Assembly: GCF_003966975.1 (NCBI RefSeq)
Contig: NZ_AP018437.1
Location: forward strand, 806,001 to 870,000
Direction of reading: 5' to 3'
Length of the DNA: 64,000 nt
Source of the DNA: Pelolinea submarina
GTDB taxonomy: Bacteria > Chloroflexota > Anaerolineae > Anaerolineales > Anaerolineaceae
The notes under the pieces were generated by a model. The model was not told where the DNA came from. It made no database searches and saw nothing but the letters and a program-made list of their open reading frames with translations. The translations under genes and the position numbers were made by a program. This document shows positions 53,270 to 63,334 of this stretch, one piece after another. Position 1 is the first letter of the stretch, and the number at the start of each line of letters is the position of its first letter.

Positions 53270-54397
53270 TTAAAACAATCTTAATAAATCCGGATTTGAT
53301 TTGCTATATAGATTGTACCCTGCCTTTAATGCCGGGTTGGAGCGGTCTTCCATGCTCTTGCGTATATCATAACCCAGGCGTGCCAGCATGGATGCATCCT
53401 CGTTACGCGCGGGTAGGCTCAGTTTTCCGCAAAGGTAATAGGCATTTAAGGCTTCTATTCCTTTAATAAGGGTCTCCAGCTTTTCGCTGCTGTGCTCTGC
53501 CGTAAATTGATAACCTTCCAGACGGCAGGTAAACCCATCACGATTCCAAATGGCCAATTCATTTTCCTGCGCTGCGCTGAAGTAGAAACGCAGCATATCC
53601 CGCAGCAGCAAATCCTGTTGATCGTTTATTTTCGGGTCAACTAACCGCTGCGATTCCAGGAAGCGCGCCGGCAGACTGTCCGGATTTTCCCGCATAAATG
53701 TATGCGCTTGCTTCAGCCCGACCATATCTACGGGCAGCAGGTGGGCTTGCTGTTGGAGCGCCGAAAAGGATGCGGCGTCCCAGGTGGGGAGGGGCAGGGC
53801 CTGCCAGGCTGAGCTAACCTGTTCCCAGGCCGAGGCGATGCTTGTGTTGTTGTTGATAACCACATCCGCCTTTTCCTCCATTTGGGCAGCGGGTGTTTGT
53901 TGGGCCAGGCGGGCGCGCGCATCCGTAGGCGACATGCCGCGGGTGCGTTCCAGCCTTTCGTAAACGCTGCGCTCGTCCGCTTCCACCACCCAAATACTCT
54001 GGCATTGGCCGGCCAGGTCGCTTTCCAGTACTTTGATGGCTTCCACAACGACTACCGGCAAAGGCGATTGCGCAATAATCCGCCGGGTGGCAAGGGAGGC
54101 CAACGGATGCAGAATTTCTTCCAAATCCTCCAAAGCTTTGCGGCCGGAAAAAACCTGCAAGCCCAACTGTTTTCGGTTAATCTCCCCGTTTTTATCCAGG
54201 ATTCCTTTGCCGAAGCGGGTGACGATGGAATCGTACGCCGGTCCGCCTATTTGAGATGCCTGGCGGGTAACCCAATCGGCATCCACGCCCAGCGCGCCTA
54301 AATGTTCCAGCATCTTGCGCACCAAACTTTTGCCGCTGCCGATATTGCCGGTCAGGCCGATTACGAAATGATTGTCTGCAGGTTTGATTTTATCCAT
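53270..54397 (-). CDS. coaE: Dephospho-CoA kinase with long C-terminal extension
   Basis: 375 residues against ~200 for usual CoaE. The kinase (about 10-200) has GLTGNIGSGKS (P-loop), GVDADWVTRQ and the lid region ERLERTRGM. It phosphorylates dephospho-CoA as the last step of CoA synthesis. Residues 200-375, predicted helical, are an extension I do not recognise; it contains a repeated-looking aromatic and acidic pattern but no known motif. First gene of the minus-strand housekeeping series. Confidence 0.88.
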   Translation of the reverse strand: MDKIKPADNHFVIGLTGNIGSGKSLVRKMLEHLGALGVDADWVTRQASQIGGPAYDSIVTRFGKGILDKNGEINRKQLGLQVFSGRKALEDLEEILHPLASLATRRIIAQSPLPVVVVEAIKVLESDLAGQCQSIWVVEADERSVYERLERTRGMSPTDARARLAQQTPAAQMEEKADVVINNNTSIASAWEQVSSAWQALPLPTWDAASFSALQQQAHLLPVDMVGLKQAHTFMRENPDSLPARFLESQRLVDPKINDQQDLLLRDMLRFYFSAAQENELAIWNRDGFTCRLEGYQFTAEHSSEKLETLIKGIEALNAYYLCGKLSLPARNEDASMLARLGYDIRKSMEDRSNPALKAGYNLYSKSNPDLLRLF

Positions 54398-54646
54398 GTT
54401 AAATTCATTTTAGCTGTGGCGGTTTTGACTGTCAAATTCATACGTTCGGGTTTGTAAAAATCCGGCAGCTTCCCTAGAAAAAACTATTTAATAAGGAAAG
54501 GAGTAGCTTTATTCAGGGAAAACCAGGTTTAACAACGCAATTATGTCTGAATATTTAGCTGGATAATTAAATATTAATCTTAAAATGCAAAAAATACCGA
54601 AAAATCAAAATAGTAGTGAAATATAATCAATAAATATGATAATATA
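54398..54646. other. Non-coding divergent region, AT-rich
   Basis: The interval between divergent coaE and the Lrp-type gene is 312 bases. Apart from the promoter at 54647-54674, no ribosome-bound open frame, repeat or known RNA motif was found. Confidence 0.5.
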
Positions 54647-54674
54647 TTGACAATAATTTATTAATATATATAAT
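54647..54674 (+). promoter_or_regulatory. Strong promoter of the Lrp/peptide operon
   Basis: TTGACA (54647-54652), 16-base spacer, TATAAT (54669-54674), both consensus matches, 36 bases before the Lrp-type start. Confidence 0.75.
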
Positions 54675-54709
54675 TGGCTGAAATATTTTCAAGTCAATAG
54701 AAGGAAAAT

Positions 54710-55213
54710 ATGACTGAATTGGACGACCTCGATTATCAGATTCTAAAAGTGCTCATGAAGGACGGGCAGATAACGAACGTTGACCTGAGTAAATTGTTGG
54801 GGACATCGGTCAATACGGTGCGCAACCGCATCCAACGTATGATCGACAATAACGTCTTGCGCATTGTGGGGATAACCAACCCGCTGTTGATCGGATTTGA
54901 TGTGCACGTCATTATGGGGGTGGACGTTGAATTCAACCACCTGGCTTCAGCTGCAAAAGGCTTTGCGGAGATTAACGCAGTACGCTACGTGGCCTATGCC
55001 AGCGGGGAACATAATCTGGTTGTTATGGCGTTTTTCCAAAACATGGAGCAATACTTCCACTTCCTGATGGAACAAGTGGCAAAAATGGAAGGCATTCTCT
55101 CTATCAAGGTGATGTTCGTGGGCGATGAGATCAAGCGTAATTATGATTATGTTGCTCACATAGAAGAAATCAAACAATTAAACCAATCAAAGGAGCTCCC
55201 GAATGATCATTGA
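54710..55213 (+). CDS. Lrp/AsnC-family transcriptional regulator
   Basis: 167 residues. An N-terminal AsnC-type helix-turn-helix (about 5-55; LDDLDYQILKVLMKDG, NTVRNRIQRM) is followed by a RAM domain (about 70-150) that binds amino acids or small ligands. First gene of an apparent operon; the next gene overlaps it by 11 bases, so a regulatory link to amide and peptide catabolism is likely. Confidence 0.9.
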   Translation: MTELDDLDYQILKVLMKDGQITNVDLSKLLGTSVNTVRNRIQRMIDNNVLRIVGITNPLLIGFDVHVIMGVDVEFNHLASAAKGFAEINAVRYVAYASGEHNLVVMAFFQNMEQYFHFLMEQVAKMEGILSIKVMFVGDEIKRNYDYVAHIEEIKQLNQSKELPNDH

Positions 55214-55964
55214 TTTTCACACGCATGCACCTGAACGGGGAGAATTCAAGGATTACCTTGATAGCATGGACGAAAACAAAATTGATATGGCGGTGATTCA
55301 TCCCCTCGGCGAAAGCGTAGAAGAGATTTGCCGCTCAAATGACTATGTATATTCACTGGTAAAACAACACCCGGACCGTTTAATGGGTTTCGCATCCGTG
55401 ATGCCGCGCGAACCCGGCGCTGAAAAACTGCTGGAGCGTTATATCAAGGATTACGGTTTCAAAGGTCTGAAACTGCATCCGCCCATGCAAAATTTCTCAC
55501 CGGTGGACCCGCTCATCACGCCCGTCTTGGAAAAGGCTATTGAATTGGATATTCCGATTCTATTCCATACCGGCCCGATCTATGCGCAAAAAGCTACGGT
55601 AGCTTTCGGCGACCCGCTGTTGTTTGACGAGCTGGCCATCCGCCACCCCAACCTGACCTTTGTGATGGCGCACGGCAACCCGCTGGGATATGACCCCTGC
55701 ATCGCAGCCAAACACCCCAAAGTGTACCTGGATACCACTTTGCGCCTGGCGGAAATCACACGGGTGATGCCCAACATCGGCGAGTTATATCTGGATTTGC
55801 TGCGCGGAGATGATAAATTGATCTTCGGTACGGATTCCAACCCAAGCCGCACGTGGCGCTTCAAATACAATCTGGAAGCTATCGAAAAGATGAACGTGCC
55901 CCAGGAGAGCAAGGAAAAGATTCTGTGGAAGACTGCGGCTAAATTGTTGAAATTGAATTTATAG
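55203..55964 (+). CDS. Amidohydrolase-family metal-dependent hydrolase
   Basis: 253 residues, TIM-barrel of the Amidohydro_2 (amidohydrolase 2) type. Metal-site candidates: FHTHAPE near residue 5, LHPPMQ near 97, FHTGP near 121, MAHGNP near 157 and TDSNPSR near 216. It hydrolyses or decarboxylates a small substrate; family members act on amides, lactones or ring carboxylates. GGAG lies inside the overlapping regulator gene, six bases before ATG 55203. Confidence 0.82.
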   Translation: MIIDFHTHAPERGEFKDYLDSMDENKIDMAVIHPLGESVEEICRSNDYVYSLVKQHPDRLMGFASVMPREPGAEKLLERYIKDYGFKGLKLHPPMQNFSPVDPLITPVLEKAIELDIPILFHTGPIYAQKATVAFGDPLLFDELAIRHPNLTFVMAHGNPLGYDPCIAAKHPKVYLDTTLRLAEITRVMPNIGELYLDLLRGDDKLIFGTDSNPSRTWRFKYNLEAIEKMNVPQESKEKILWKTAAKLLKLNL

Positions 55965-55987
55965 GTTTTTTTAATAAGAAGGGATTT

Positions 55988-57010
55988 ATGGGTGTTTTTA
56001 TGGGTATAAGAAAGTTTTTGAATGTTGAAGCAAAACCGGGGGAAAAGCAGTTCGGACAGGTTCCGGTGGGTTTGCTGCCGGATGGCAATATGCTGCAAAT
56101 TCCGGTGCATTTGGCTGCCGGTACTGAAGACGGCCCAACCATCCTGATCACGAATGCGCTGCACGGTGATGCTTTATCGGTTGCGGCAACCTTGATGCAG
56201 TTCTATACCGGCTTGAACACAGACGGTTTGAAGGGTTCTGTGGCAGTCATCCCGGTTTGCAATCCGTTGGCAGCGGCGGCCAACCGGCGCCACACACCGC
56301 AGGACGGTTGGAATATGAACCGAGTTTTCCCGGCACGATTTGATAACCCGTACAACCCCGGTTGGGTAACTCAGCAAATGGCTGTAGTAATCACTGAAGC
56401 CGTAGATCAATGCGACCTGGTCATGGATTTTCACAGTGGTTCTGATACGGTGATTCATTATATTTATGCGCGCACAACCGACCCGGATGCGCATGATGCG
56501 GAATTGGAATTAGCCAGTATGTACGGCTTCAAGTGTATTTATGCCGGCACCCCGGCCTTCTCCGGCACGGTCACCGATTACGCCGCGTCGCAGGGCAAAG
56601 GCGCGTTGTTGGTAGAACACGGCGGCATCGAAATTCCGCAAGAGAAAAAAGCCGAAGCCATTCGCGGAATATACAACATCATGAAATATAAGGGCATGCT
56701 GCCGGGCAAACCGGAAATTCCGGCTGAACAATTAGTGATTCGCGATAAGCAGCGTCCGCTGCTGCGCGCTCGTAACGGCGGTTTCTTCGTACCGGATTTG
56801 GGTATCGAACATCTCAATCAACCTGTTCCCAAAGGTACAGCCTTGGGTAAGATCATCAATCCATACACCTTTGAAGTTGTCGAATCACTGTGCGCACCTT
56901 GCGAAGAGACCATTCCGTTGATGATGAAGACACTGCCGAGTGTCATGTACCCGGGAGATTACACCTACATCGTAGGAGAAGGAGCGACGGCGCTGCGGTT
57001 AAAAAACTAA
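55988..57010 (+). CDS. Succinylglutamate desuccinylase/aspartoacylase-family deacylase
   Basis: 340 residues, M14-type zinc hydrolase fold. Likely zinc and catalytic positions: LHGDALSVAAT (about 58-68), MDFHSG (about 141) and VEHGG near 215. The family deacylates N-acyl amino acids; the usual HGxE reads HGDA here, so the second metal ligand may be provided differently. Followed after 237 bases by a peptide transporter. Substrate unknown. Confidence 0.72.
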   Translation: MGVFMGIRKFLNVEAKPGEKQFGQVPVGLLPDGNMLQIPVHLAAGTEDGPTILITNALHGDALSVAATLMQFYTGLNTDGLKGSVAVIPVCNPLAAAANRRHTPQDGWNMNRVFPARFDNPYNPGWVTQQMAVVITEAVDQCDLVMDFHSGSDTVIHYIYARTTDPDAHDAELELASMYGFKCIYAGTPAFSGTVTDYAASQGKGALLVEHGGIEIPQEKKAEAIRGIYNIMKYKGMLPGKPEIPAEQLVIRDKQRPLLRARNGGFFVPDLGIEHLNQPVPKGTALGKIINPYTFEVVESLCAPCEETIPLMMKTLPSVMYPGDYTYIVGEGATALRLKN

Positions 57011-57247
57011 CCATCCAGCCAAATAAATGAAAATATTGGTAAGCGAACGTTACAGTTATTGTCTGGGAAGGGCGCGCTCGGCTGATTTATAGGTATGCGT
57101 TGATTGGGTGCAGGAGGGCGCCCTTCTCAAAGGCTGGTCGATTTTCCGGCCACAAGAATGAGTACGAAATGAGCATTGCGGGTGACCTGTTCTATCTGGA
57201 GAGGAAGTTAGTAGATAGGGCGGGATTATGTCAAAGGAGAAGAAGTA

Positions 57248-58825
57248 ATGAATGTAAATAAGGGTAAACCTCGTATTAGCCTGTTAATCAGTCTGGTAAT
57301 GGTAGGCGCATTGTTATTGAGCGCTTGCGGTTCCGCCGCCAGTGAAACTGAGGCCGCAGCCACCACAGAGGATGTCAGCCAGGTGATTGTTGTGCAAAGT
57401 GCCGATCCCTCGACACTGGATCCGCAGAAAGCCGGTGGATCTGCAGGCGGCAACATTTCCTTCAATATTTTTGAAGGGTTGACCAAGCAATCCGAGGATA
57501 TGAAAGAAGTTCTGCCCGCGCTGGCCACGGAATGGACCGCAGTGGATGATACCACTTGGGAATTCAAGCTGCGCGAAGGCGTAAAGTTCCAAAATGGCGA
57601 AGATTTCAACGCAGAAGCGGTGAAATATACAGTTGATAGAATGTTGGATCCGGATGAGGCCAATGACAGCTCGTCCTTCAAGACTTTGCAGGAAGCGGTA
57701 GTTGTGGATGATTACACAGTTCAACTGGTCACCACCCAACCCGATCCGCTTATTCCCGCCAAAGTTTTTGGCTTGCTGATCCTGCCTCCTCAATATACCG
57801 AAGAAGCCGGTACTGAAGAATTCGGCCAGCATCCGATTGGAACCGGCCCATACAAATTGGCAGAATTCACCCCCAACCAGCGCATCGTACTGGAAGCGAA
57901 TGATGAATATTGGAACGGCCGTCCCGCAATCGATACGCTCATTTTCCGCCCAGTTGCGGAAGCTTCCACCCGTCTGGCTGAACTGCTGACCGGCGAAGCG
58001 GATATTGTTCTGGACATTTCTCCCGAAGATATCCCCACCGTTGAAGAAGACAAAAATGTGCACATTGAAGCTGTTGACAGCAAACGCGTTCCTTATATCG
58101 GTATGGACTTGTTGGAAGACGGCCCTGATTTTCTAAAGGATGTGCGCGTGCGCCAGGCTCTGAACTACGCTGTGGACGTGGATGGCATCATCGAAACCAT
58201 TCTGTCTGGTTATGCCACCCGTTTGGCTACCATTTATCGTGAAGATTTCGTTGGTTTTGATGAGACGCTTCAACCCTATGCCTATGACCCCGATAAAGCC
58301 AAAGAATTGTTGGCTGACGCAGGTTACGGCGACGGTGATATTTCCCTGAAAATCACTTCCAACGGTGAAATCATCACCAAGGGAGATGAAGTTGCTGAAG
58401 CGATCGCCGGCATGCTCCAGGAAGTCGGCATCAACGCGGAAGTCAACCCGCAGTCATACCAGGGTATCCGCGATATGTATATTGGCGGCCAGGAAGCCCA
58501 TGTGGGCGACGCTTTATGGGTGTGGAACTGGGGTTCTCGCGAACCGGATGCCAATTCTCCGTTATCCGGAACCATGCAGTCTACCGGTATCACTTCCTAC
58601 CTTCGCGATGAAACGCTGGATGCCATGATTCAAGATGCCAGCAGTACGGTGAATACCGATGAGCGCATTGCCAAGCACAAGGCCATTCAGGTTTATATTT
58701 ACGAGCAAGCGCCGGCTATTTTCCTGTACGATGCCATGGATATTTATGGCGTCAGCAATAAAATCAACTGGACACCCCGCCGGGATCAATATATCCTGGG
58801 CAGCGAAATGTCCGCTGCTGAGTAA
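57248..58825 (+). CDS. Peptide/oligopeptide ABC transporter substrate-binding lipoprotein
   Basis: 525 residues. The signal peptide ends in the lipobox LLLSACGSA, so the protein is lipid-anchored outside. Family 5 SBP pattern follows: STLDPQKAGG, NIFEGLTKQ, LREGVKFQNGEDFNAEAVKYT, PIGTGPYKL and RQALNYAVD. AAGGAG precedes the ATG. Captures di- or oligopeptides for the permease encoded downstream. Confidence 0.92.
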   Translation: MNVNKGKPRISLLISLVMVGALLLSACGSAASETEAAATTEDVSQVIVVQSADPSTLDPQKAGGSAGGNISFNIFEGLTKQSEDMKEVLPALATEWTAVDDTTWEFKLREGVKFQNGEDFNAEAVKYTVDRMLDPDEANDSSSFKTLQEAVVVDDYTVQLVTTQPDPLIPAKVFGLLILPPQYTEEAGTEEFGQHPIGTGPYKLAEFTPNQRIVLEANDEYWNGRPAIDTLIFRPVAEASTRLAELLTGEADIVLDISPEDIPTVEEDKNVHIEAVDSKRVPYIGMDLLEDGPDFLKDVRVRQALNYAVDVDGIIETILSGYATRLATIYREDFVGFDETLQPYAYDPDKAKELLADAGYGDGDISLKITSNGEIITKGDEVAEAIAGMLQEVGINAEVNPQSYQGIRDMYIGGQEAHVGDALWVWNWGSREPDANSPLSGTMQSTGITSYLRDETLDAMIQDASSTVNTDERIAKHKAIQVYIYEQAPAIFLYDAMDIYGVSNKINWTPRRDQYILGSEMSAAE

Positions 58826-58993
58826 TTCGGCTCGCAATTTTTCGCCGAATAAACCTGTCCTGGTTTAGGAATGCGATTGAGGGCTTGAAGTCCGGTCCTC
58901 AATCGCTTCATAATAATTATCAGTTGAAGGGTAGGTGCATATGAGTCAACAAGGCGCTTTGATTGTGAACCAGGGGGCGGAGAAGGGAGTGTT

Positions 58994-59911
58994 ATGGGAA
59001 GATATGTCGTCAAACGGTTAATCCAGACAGTTTTTGTACTGTTCATAATCAGTACTTTTGTTTTTCTTCTGCTTAGGGCAGTGGGTGACCCGGCGCGGCT
59101 GATGGTCAGCCCGGAAAGCACTTTGGAAAGCATTGATGATCTTCGCCGAAAGCTTGGGCTTGATCGCCCGTTGATTGAACAATATGGCTCCTATATGTAC
59201 GGGATAATACGCGGGGATTTTGGCAATTCTTATACGTATGACCGGCCTGCTTTGGAATTGATCAAAATGCACATTGGCCCCACGCTGCAATTGACTCTGG
59301 TTTCATTGTTAATTTCACTCCCAATGGGATTGATCCTGGGTTGTATTTCCGCCATCAAGCGCTATTCGATTTTTGATAATATTGCCACGGTTTTGGCTGT
59401 TTTTTCACGCGCAATCCCCAGCTTCTGGTTGGGTATCATGATGATCCTGGTGTTCAGCATCCGCCTGAAACTGCTGCCGCCTTCCGGGTATGGCAGTCCC
59501 AGGCAAATCCTGATGCCGGCTTTGGCTTTGGGAACCAGCATGGCGGCGGTGGTGGCCCGGCTAACTCGCTCCAGCATGCTGGAAGTATTGGGTTCCGATT
59601 TTATCCGCACTGCCCGTGGTAAAGGATTAAAGGAAAGGGTAGTGATCATCCGGCATGCGCTGCATAATGCCCTGATCCCGGTGGTTACTATTGTCGGGCT
59701 GCAAATGGGAAATTTGCTTGGCGGCTCGATCATAATTGAAACTATTTTTGCCTGGCCGGGCATCGGCAATTTATTGGTGGAATCCATCAACGAGTTTGAT
59801 TTTCCGGTGATCCAGGCGACCGTTTTCATTATCGCCGTATTTTTTGTCATTATTAATTTGATTACCGATTTCACCTACGTAGTAATCGATCGCAGGATAC
59901 GATTGGAATAG
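58994..59911 (+). CDS. dppB: Peptide ABC transporter permease (DppB type)
   Basis: 305 residues, six membrane helices. N-terminal GRYVVKRLIQTVFVLF and the EAA loop RTARGKGL near residue 214 identify a DppB/OppB-class permease. Pairs with the DppC-type protein whose gene starts eight bases after its stop. Confidence 0.93.
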   Translation: MGRYVVKRLIQTVFVLFIISTFVFLLLRAVGDPARLMVSPESTLESIDDLRRKLGLDRPLIEQYGSYMYGIIRGDFGNSYTYDRPALELIKMHIGPTLQLTLVSLLISLPMGLILGCISAIKRYSIFDNIATVLAVFSRAIPSFWLGIMMILVFSIRLKLLPPSGYGSPRQILMPALALGTSMAAVVARLTRSSMLEVLGSDFIRTARGKGLKERVVIIRHALHNALIPVVTIVGLQMGNLLGGSIIIETIFAWPGIGNLLVESINEFDFPVIQATVFIIAVFFVIINLITDFTYVVIDRRIRLE

Positions 59912-59919
59912 GTTTTATT

Positions 59920-60837
59920 ATGGAACAATCGCTTAATTATCAACCGGGGCTGCCGGAACCCGCGGCCGCAAAAACTTCAGGGATCAAGCGCTATTTAACC
60001 CTGCTATTGAGAAGCCGCACCGCAACATTCGGGTTTATTGTTATCGTGGCGTTGCTGCTGATTGCGGTTTTTCAAAGCCAGTTTGCGACGCATGACCCCA
60101 CGGCGCAAAGTATCCGGGTACGGTTGACTCCACCAGCCTGGATGGAAGGCGGAGACCCGCAATATCTGCTGGGGACCGATCAACTCGGCCGTGATATTTT
60201 CAGCCGTTTGATCTATGGAATTCGGATTTCTTTGCTGGTCGGTGTGGCCGGCGTCGCCATCAGCTGCCTAATCGGATCCACGCTGGGATTGATTGCCGGA
60301 TATTTTGGCGGCTGGGTGGATACGGTCATCATGCGGTTGGTAGATGTTTTCCTGGCTTTCCCGTTCTTATTATTGGCCATTACTTTTTCGGTCACCCTGG
60401 GTTCCAGCCTGCGCAATATCATCATTGTACTGGGCATCACCGGCTGGGCTTCTTACGCTCGACTGGTACGCGGCCAAACATTGTCAATCCGCGAACAGGA
60501 ATATATTCAGGCGTCTTTCACCATTGGTTCGAACGATTTCCACAATATCGTGCGGCATATCCTGCCCAACCTGGTTACGCCTATCATTATTTATTCCAGC
60601 CTGGAAATCGGCGTATACATTATTGCCGAAGCATCTCTGACCTTTCTGGGTATGGGTGTGCCACCGTCCATTGCGACTTGGGGTAATATGCTGGCGACCG
60701 GCCGGGATTACCTGTCCAATGCCTGGTGGCTGGCAACCTTCCCGGGCATCGCGATTGTGATCACGGTGTTGGCTTTCAACTTTGTGGGCGACTGGCTGCG
60801 GGACGTGCTGGACCCCAAAACAACTTACGACATTTAA
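59920..60837 (+). CDS. dppC: Peptide ABC transporter permease (DppC type)
   Basis: 305 residues, N-terminal cytoplasmic segment then six helices. LLGTDQLGRDIFSRLIYG near 85 and the EAA-type loop around 180-210 (VRGQTLSIREQEYI) are typical for DppC/OppC. C-terminus GDWLRDVLDPK is standard. Confidence 0.93.
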   Translation: MEQSLNYQPGLPEPAAAKTSGIKRYLTLLLRSRTATFGFIVIVALLLIAVFQSQFATHDPTAQSIRVRLTPPAWMEGGDPQYLLGTDQLGRDIFSRLIYGIRISLLVGVAGVAISCLIGSTLGLIAGYFGGWVDTVIMRLVDVFLAFPFLLLAITFSVTLGSSLRNIIIVLGITGWASYARLVRGQTLSIREQEYIQASFTIGSNDFHNIVRHILPNLVTPIIIYSSLEIGVYIIAEASLTFLGMGVPPSIATWGNMLATGRDYLSNAWWLATFPGIAIVITVLAFNFVGDWLRDVLDPKTTYDI

Positions 60838-60895
60838 ATTGAATTCTTCGGGAGGGTGATTACCCGACCGAAGTTTTACGAAAAGGAGAGCAACC

Positions 60896-62341
60896 ATGTT
60901 TAACGCAGAAGAATTGAAGAAACAAGTCGATCAGGATATTGAAAAGAACTTTTCACAATATATGGAAGAGGCACGCGAACTGGTACGCCAGCCCAGTATT
61001 GCTTCGCAGAACATTGGCATCCATGAGTGCGCCAAGATGGTAGCTGAACACATCCGCCGCCTGGGTTCCAGCGATGTACGCCTGGTGGAGTATGAGGAAG
61101 GCAGCCCGGTAGTGTATGGGTCTGTCCGCAGCAAGAACCCCAAAGCCAAAACGCTGATCATCTATTGTCTGTACGATGTGCAGCCGCCAGAACCACTGGA
61201 AGAATGGAAAGTGGAACCTTTCAGCGCGGATATCGTGGACTTGCCTGGCTTTGGCCCCAGCATCGTGGGCCGCGGTATCACCAATTCCAAAGGCCCGCTG
61301 GTGGCTTCATTCAAAGCCATCGAATCCATGCAGCGGGTGATGGGTGATGTGCCGCTCAACTTCGTATTTGTGATTGAGGGCGAAGAAGAAGCCGGCAGCC
61401 TCAACCTTAAACGTTTCGTCAATGAATATGCTGAAGAATTATCGCATGCCGATGGTGTCTTCCTGCCCGGTACGCGCGAAGATGAGAACCACAAGCCCAA
61501 AGTCCTGCTGGGTAATAAAGGCATGATGTATTTTGAGCTGGAAGTCAAGGGCGGTGAGTGGGGCGGCCCCTGTAGTACCGATATCCATTCCATGAACGGC
61601 GCCTGGGTAGAAAACCCCATCTGGCGGCTGGCCTGGGCGCTGAATTCCATGCGCAGCCCGGACGGAAAGATACTGGTGGATGGTTTTTACGACGACGTGG
61701 CGCCCATCAGCGAGGTGGATGCGAAGTTCGTGGAAGAACTTGCCAAAACTTTCGATGAAGAGATGTTCAAAGAGGCGCTGGATGTAAAGAAATTCAAGGG
61801 TACGGCGCATGGTAAAGAGCTGTTGACTCAGTTCCTGTATTCACCCACCATGAATATCCCCGGTGTTTACGGCGGTTACACCGGCGCGGGCACCAAGACG
61901 ATTGTGCCTTACCGCGTGCGCATCAAGTTCGACTGCCGCCTGGTGCCCAATCAGGATCCAGACGACATTCTGGAAAAGATCCTGGCACATCTTAAGAAGC
62001 ACGGTTTTGAAGATATCTCGGTGGTCTTTGCCGAGGGTACTTACTGGTCCAAGACAGACCCCGAAAACGACCTGGCGGAAGCGGCCATCCGCGCCATGCA
62101 CGGCAGCGGACGCAAAGAAACCGAAGTATGGCCGCTGCTGCCCGGCACCGGCCCGGCCTATCTGTTTACCATACGCCCGCTGCATCTGCCCTTCGTTGCT
62201 TATGGCTTGGGGCACGGCGCGCGCATCCATGCCCCCAATGAGTATCTCGTGATTGAGGGATTGAAAGATAATATCAAATCCGATGCGGCCGTGTTCCTGG
62301 AATATATCCAAATCGCGGCGGATAAAGGCGCGATAGATTAG
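60896..62341 (+). CDS. M20-family peptidase-like protein with altered metal ligands
   Basis: 481 residues, M20 dipeptidase (CNDP) layout with catalytic and dimerisation domains. The catalytic EGEEEAGS is intact, as are DIHS and the late HGARIHAPNEY. But the first metal-ligand motif, normally GHxDVQP, reads CLYDVQPPEP (His lost), and the bridging GRGxxDDKG reads GRGITNSKG (Asp to Asn). The binuclear zinc site should be weakened or absent, so activity is uncertain. Encoded inside a peptide transport operon, between dppC and dppD. Confidence 0.8.
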   Translation: MFNAEELKKQVDQDIEKNFSQYMEEARELVRQPSIASQNIGIHECAKMVAEHIRRLGSSDVRLVEYEEGSPVVYGSVRSKNPKAKTLIIYCLYDVQPPEPLEEWKVEPFSADIVDLPGFGPSIVGRGITNSKGPLVASFKAIESMQRVMGDVPLNFVFVIEGEEEAGSLNLKRFVNEYAEELSHADGVFLPGTREDENHKPKVLLGNKGMMYFELEVKGGEWGGPCSTDIHSMNGAWVENPIWRLAWALNSMRSPDGKILVDGFYDDVAPISEVDAKFVEELAKTFDEEMFKEALDVKKFKGTAHGKELLTQFLYSPTMNIPGVYGGYTGAGTKTIVPYRVRIKFDCRLVPNQDPDDILEKILAHLKKHGFEDISVVFAEGTYWSKTDPENDLAEAAIRAMHGSGRKETEVWPLLPGTGPAYLFTIRPLHLPFVAYGLGHGARIHAPNEYLVIEGLKDNIKSDAAVFLEYIQIAADKGAID

Positions 62342-62347
62342 GCTGCC

Positions 62348-63334
62348 GTGGAAAAACTACTGAGTGTTCAAGGGCTTGAAACCGAGTTCCGCTCACGCGA
62401 AGGCGTGGTGCACGCGGTCAACGGCGTTTCGCTCAATCTGGATCAGGGTGAAACGCTGGGCATCGTGGGCGAGAGCGGGTCGGGCAAAAGCGTGACGGTC
62501 ATGTCGATGCTGCGGCTTATCCCCACGCCTCCGGGAAAGATCGCGGCCGGTTCGGCTTGCTTCCAGGGGAAGGATCTGCTCAAGATGTCTGATGAAGAGA
62601 TCCGGCAGGTGCGCGGAACGCATATCAACATGGTTTTTCAAGATCCGATGACCTCGTTGAACCCCGTGCTGACCATTGGCCGGCAGGTGACAGAGCCGCT
62701 CGAGAAGATCGGCGTGGGCCAGCGCGAGGCGCAGGAACAGGCCGTGAAAATGCTCGAAATGGTGGGTATCTCCAACGCGCGCGACCATCTCAATTCCTAC
62801 CCGCACCAATTTTCCGGTGGCATGCGACAGCGTGTGATGATTGCCATGGCGCTGATCACCTCGCCGAAAATACTGGTTGCGGACGAACCTACCACGGCGC
62901 TGGATGTTACCATTCAGGCGCAAATTATCGAGCTGGTCAGGCAATTGCGTGATGAGTTGGGTATGGCCATGATTTGGATTACGCACGACCTGGGTATTAT
63001 TGCTGAGTTGGCTGACCGCGTGGCGGTCATGTACGGCGGTCTGATTGTGGAAGAAGCAGCGGTTGAGGAACTCTTCGCCAATCCACGCCACCCCTATACC
63101 ATTGGACTGTTGGGCAGTCTGCCGCGCCTGGATAGTGCCGGCAATCGCCGTCTGACAGCCATTGATGGCCTGCCGCCGGTGTTGCTGCAAAAACCGCAGG
63201 CTTGTCCCTTCGCACCGCGCTGCACTTATGTTCAGGAGCGCTGTTTCAAGGAAAACCCACTGCTGGCGGAAGTGAAGGCGGGCCATCGCACGGCTTGTTG
63301 GGTGAATCCACTACCCGGAAAGGATGTACTATGA
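62348..63334 (+). CDS. dppD: Peptide ABC transporter ATPase (DppD type)
   Basis: 328 residues from GTG 62348. Walker A GESGSGKS, signature FSGGMRQR, Walker [12 protein letters not shown], and a C-terminal oligopeptide-HPY domain with [14 protein letters not shown] that may bind an Fe-S cluster. Powers the DppBC permease; gene overlaps the next ATPase by 4 bases. Confidence 0.94.
   Translation: MEKLLSVQGLETEFRSREGVVHAVNGVSLNLDQGETLGIVGESGSGKSVTVMSMLRLIPTPPGKIAAGSACFQGKDLLKMSDEEIRQVRGTHINMVFQDPMTSLNPVLTIGRQVTEPLEKIGVGQREAQEQAVKMLEMVGISNARDHLNSYPHQFSGGMRQRVMIAMALITSPKILVADEPTTALDVTIQAQIIELVRQLRDELGMAMIWITHDLGIIAELADRVAVMYGGLIVEEAAVEELFANPRHPYTIGLLGSLPRLDSAGNRRLTAIDGLPPVLLQKPQACPFAPRCTYVQERCFKENPLLAEVKAGHRTACWVNPLPGKDVL

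Noticed and set aside
57067-57126. Inverted repeat GAAGGGCGC/GCGCCCTTC upstream of the peptide-binding lipoprotein gene
   Set aside because: The 9-bp arms are separated by 42 bases with no T-run; it could be chance, and no known RNA or operator pattern was recognised.
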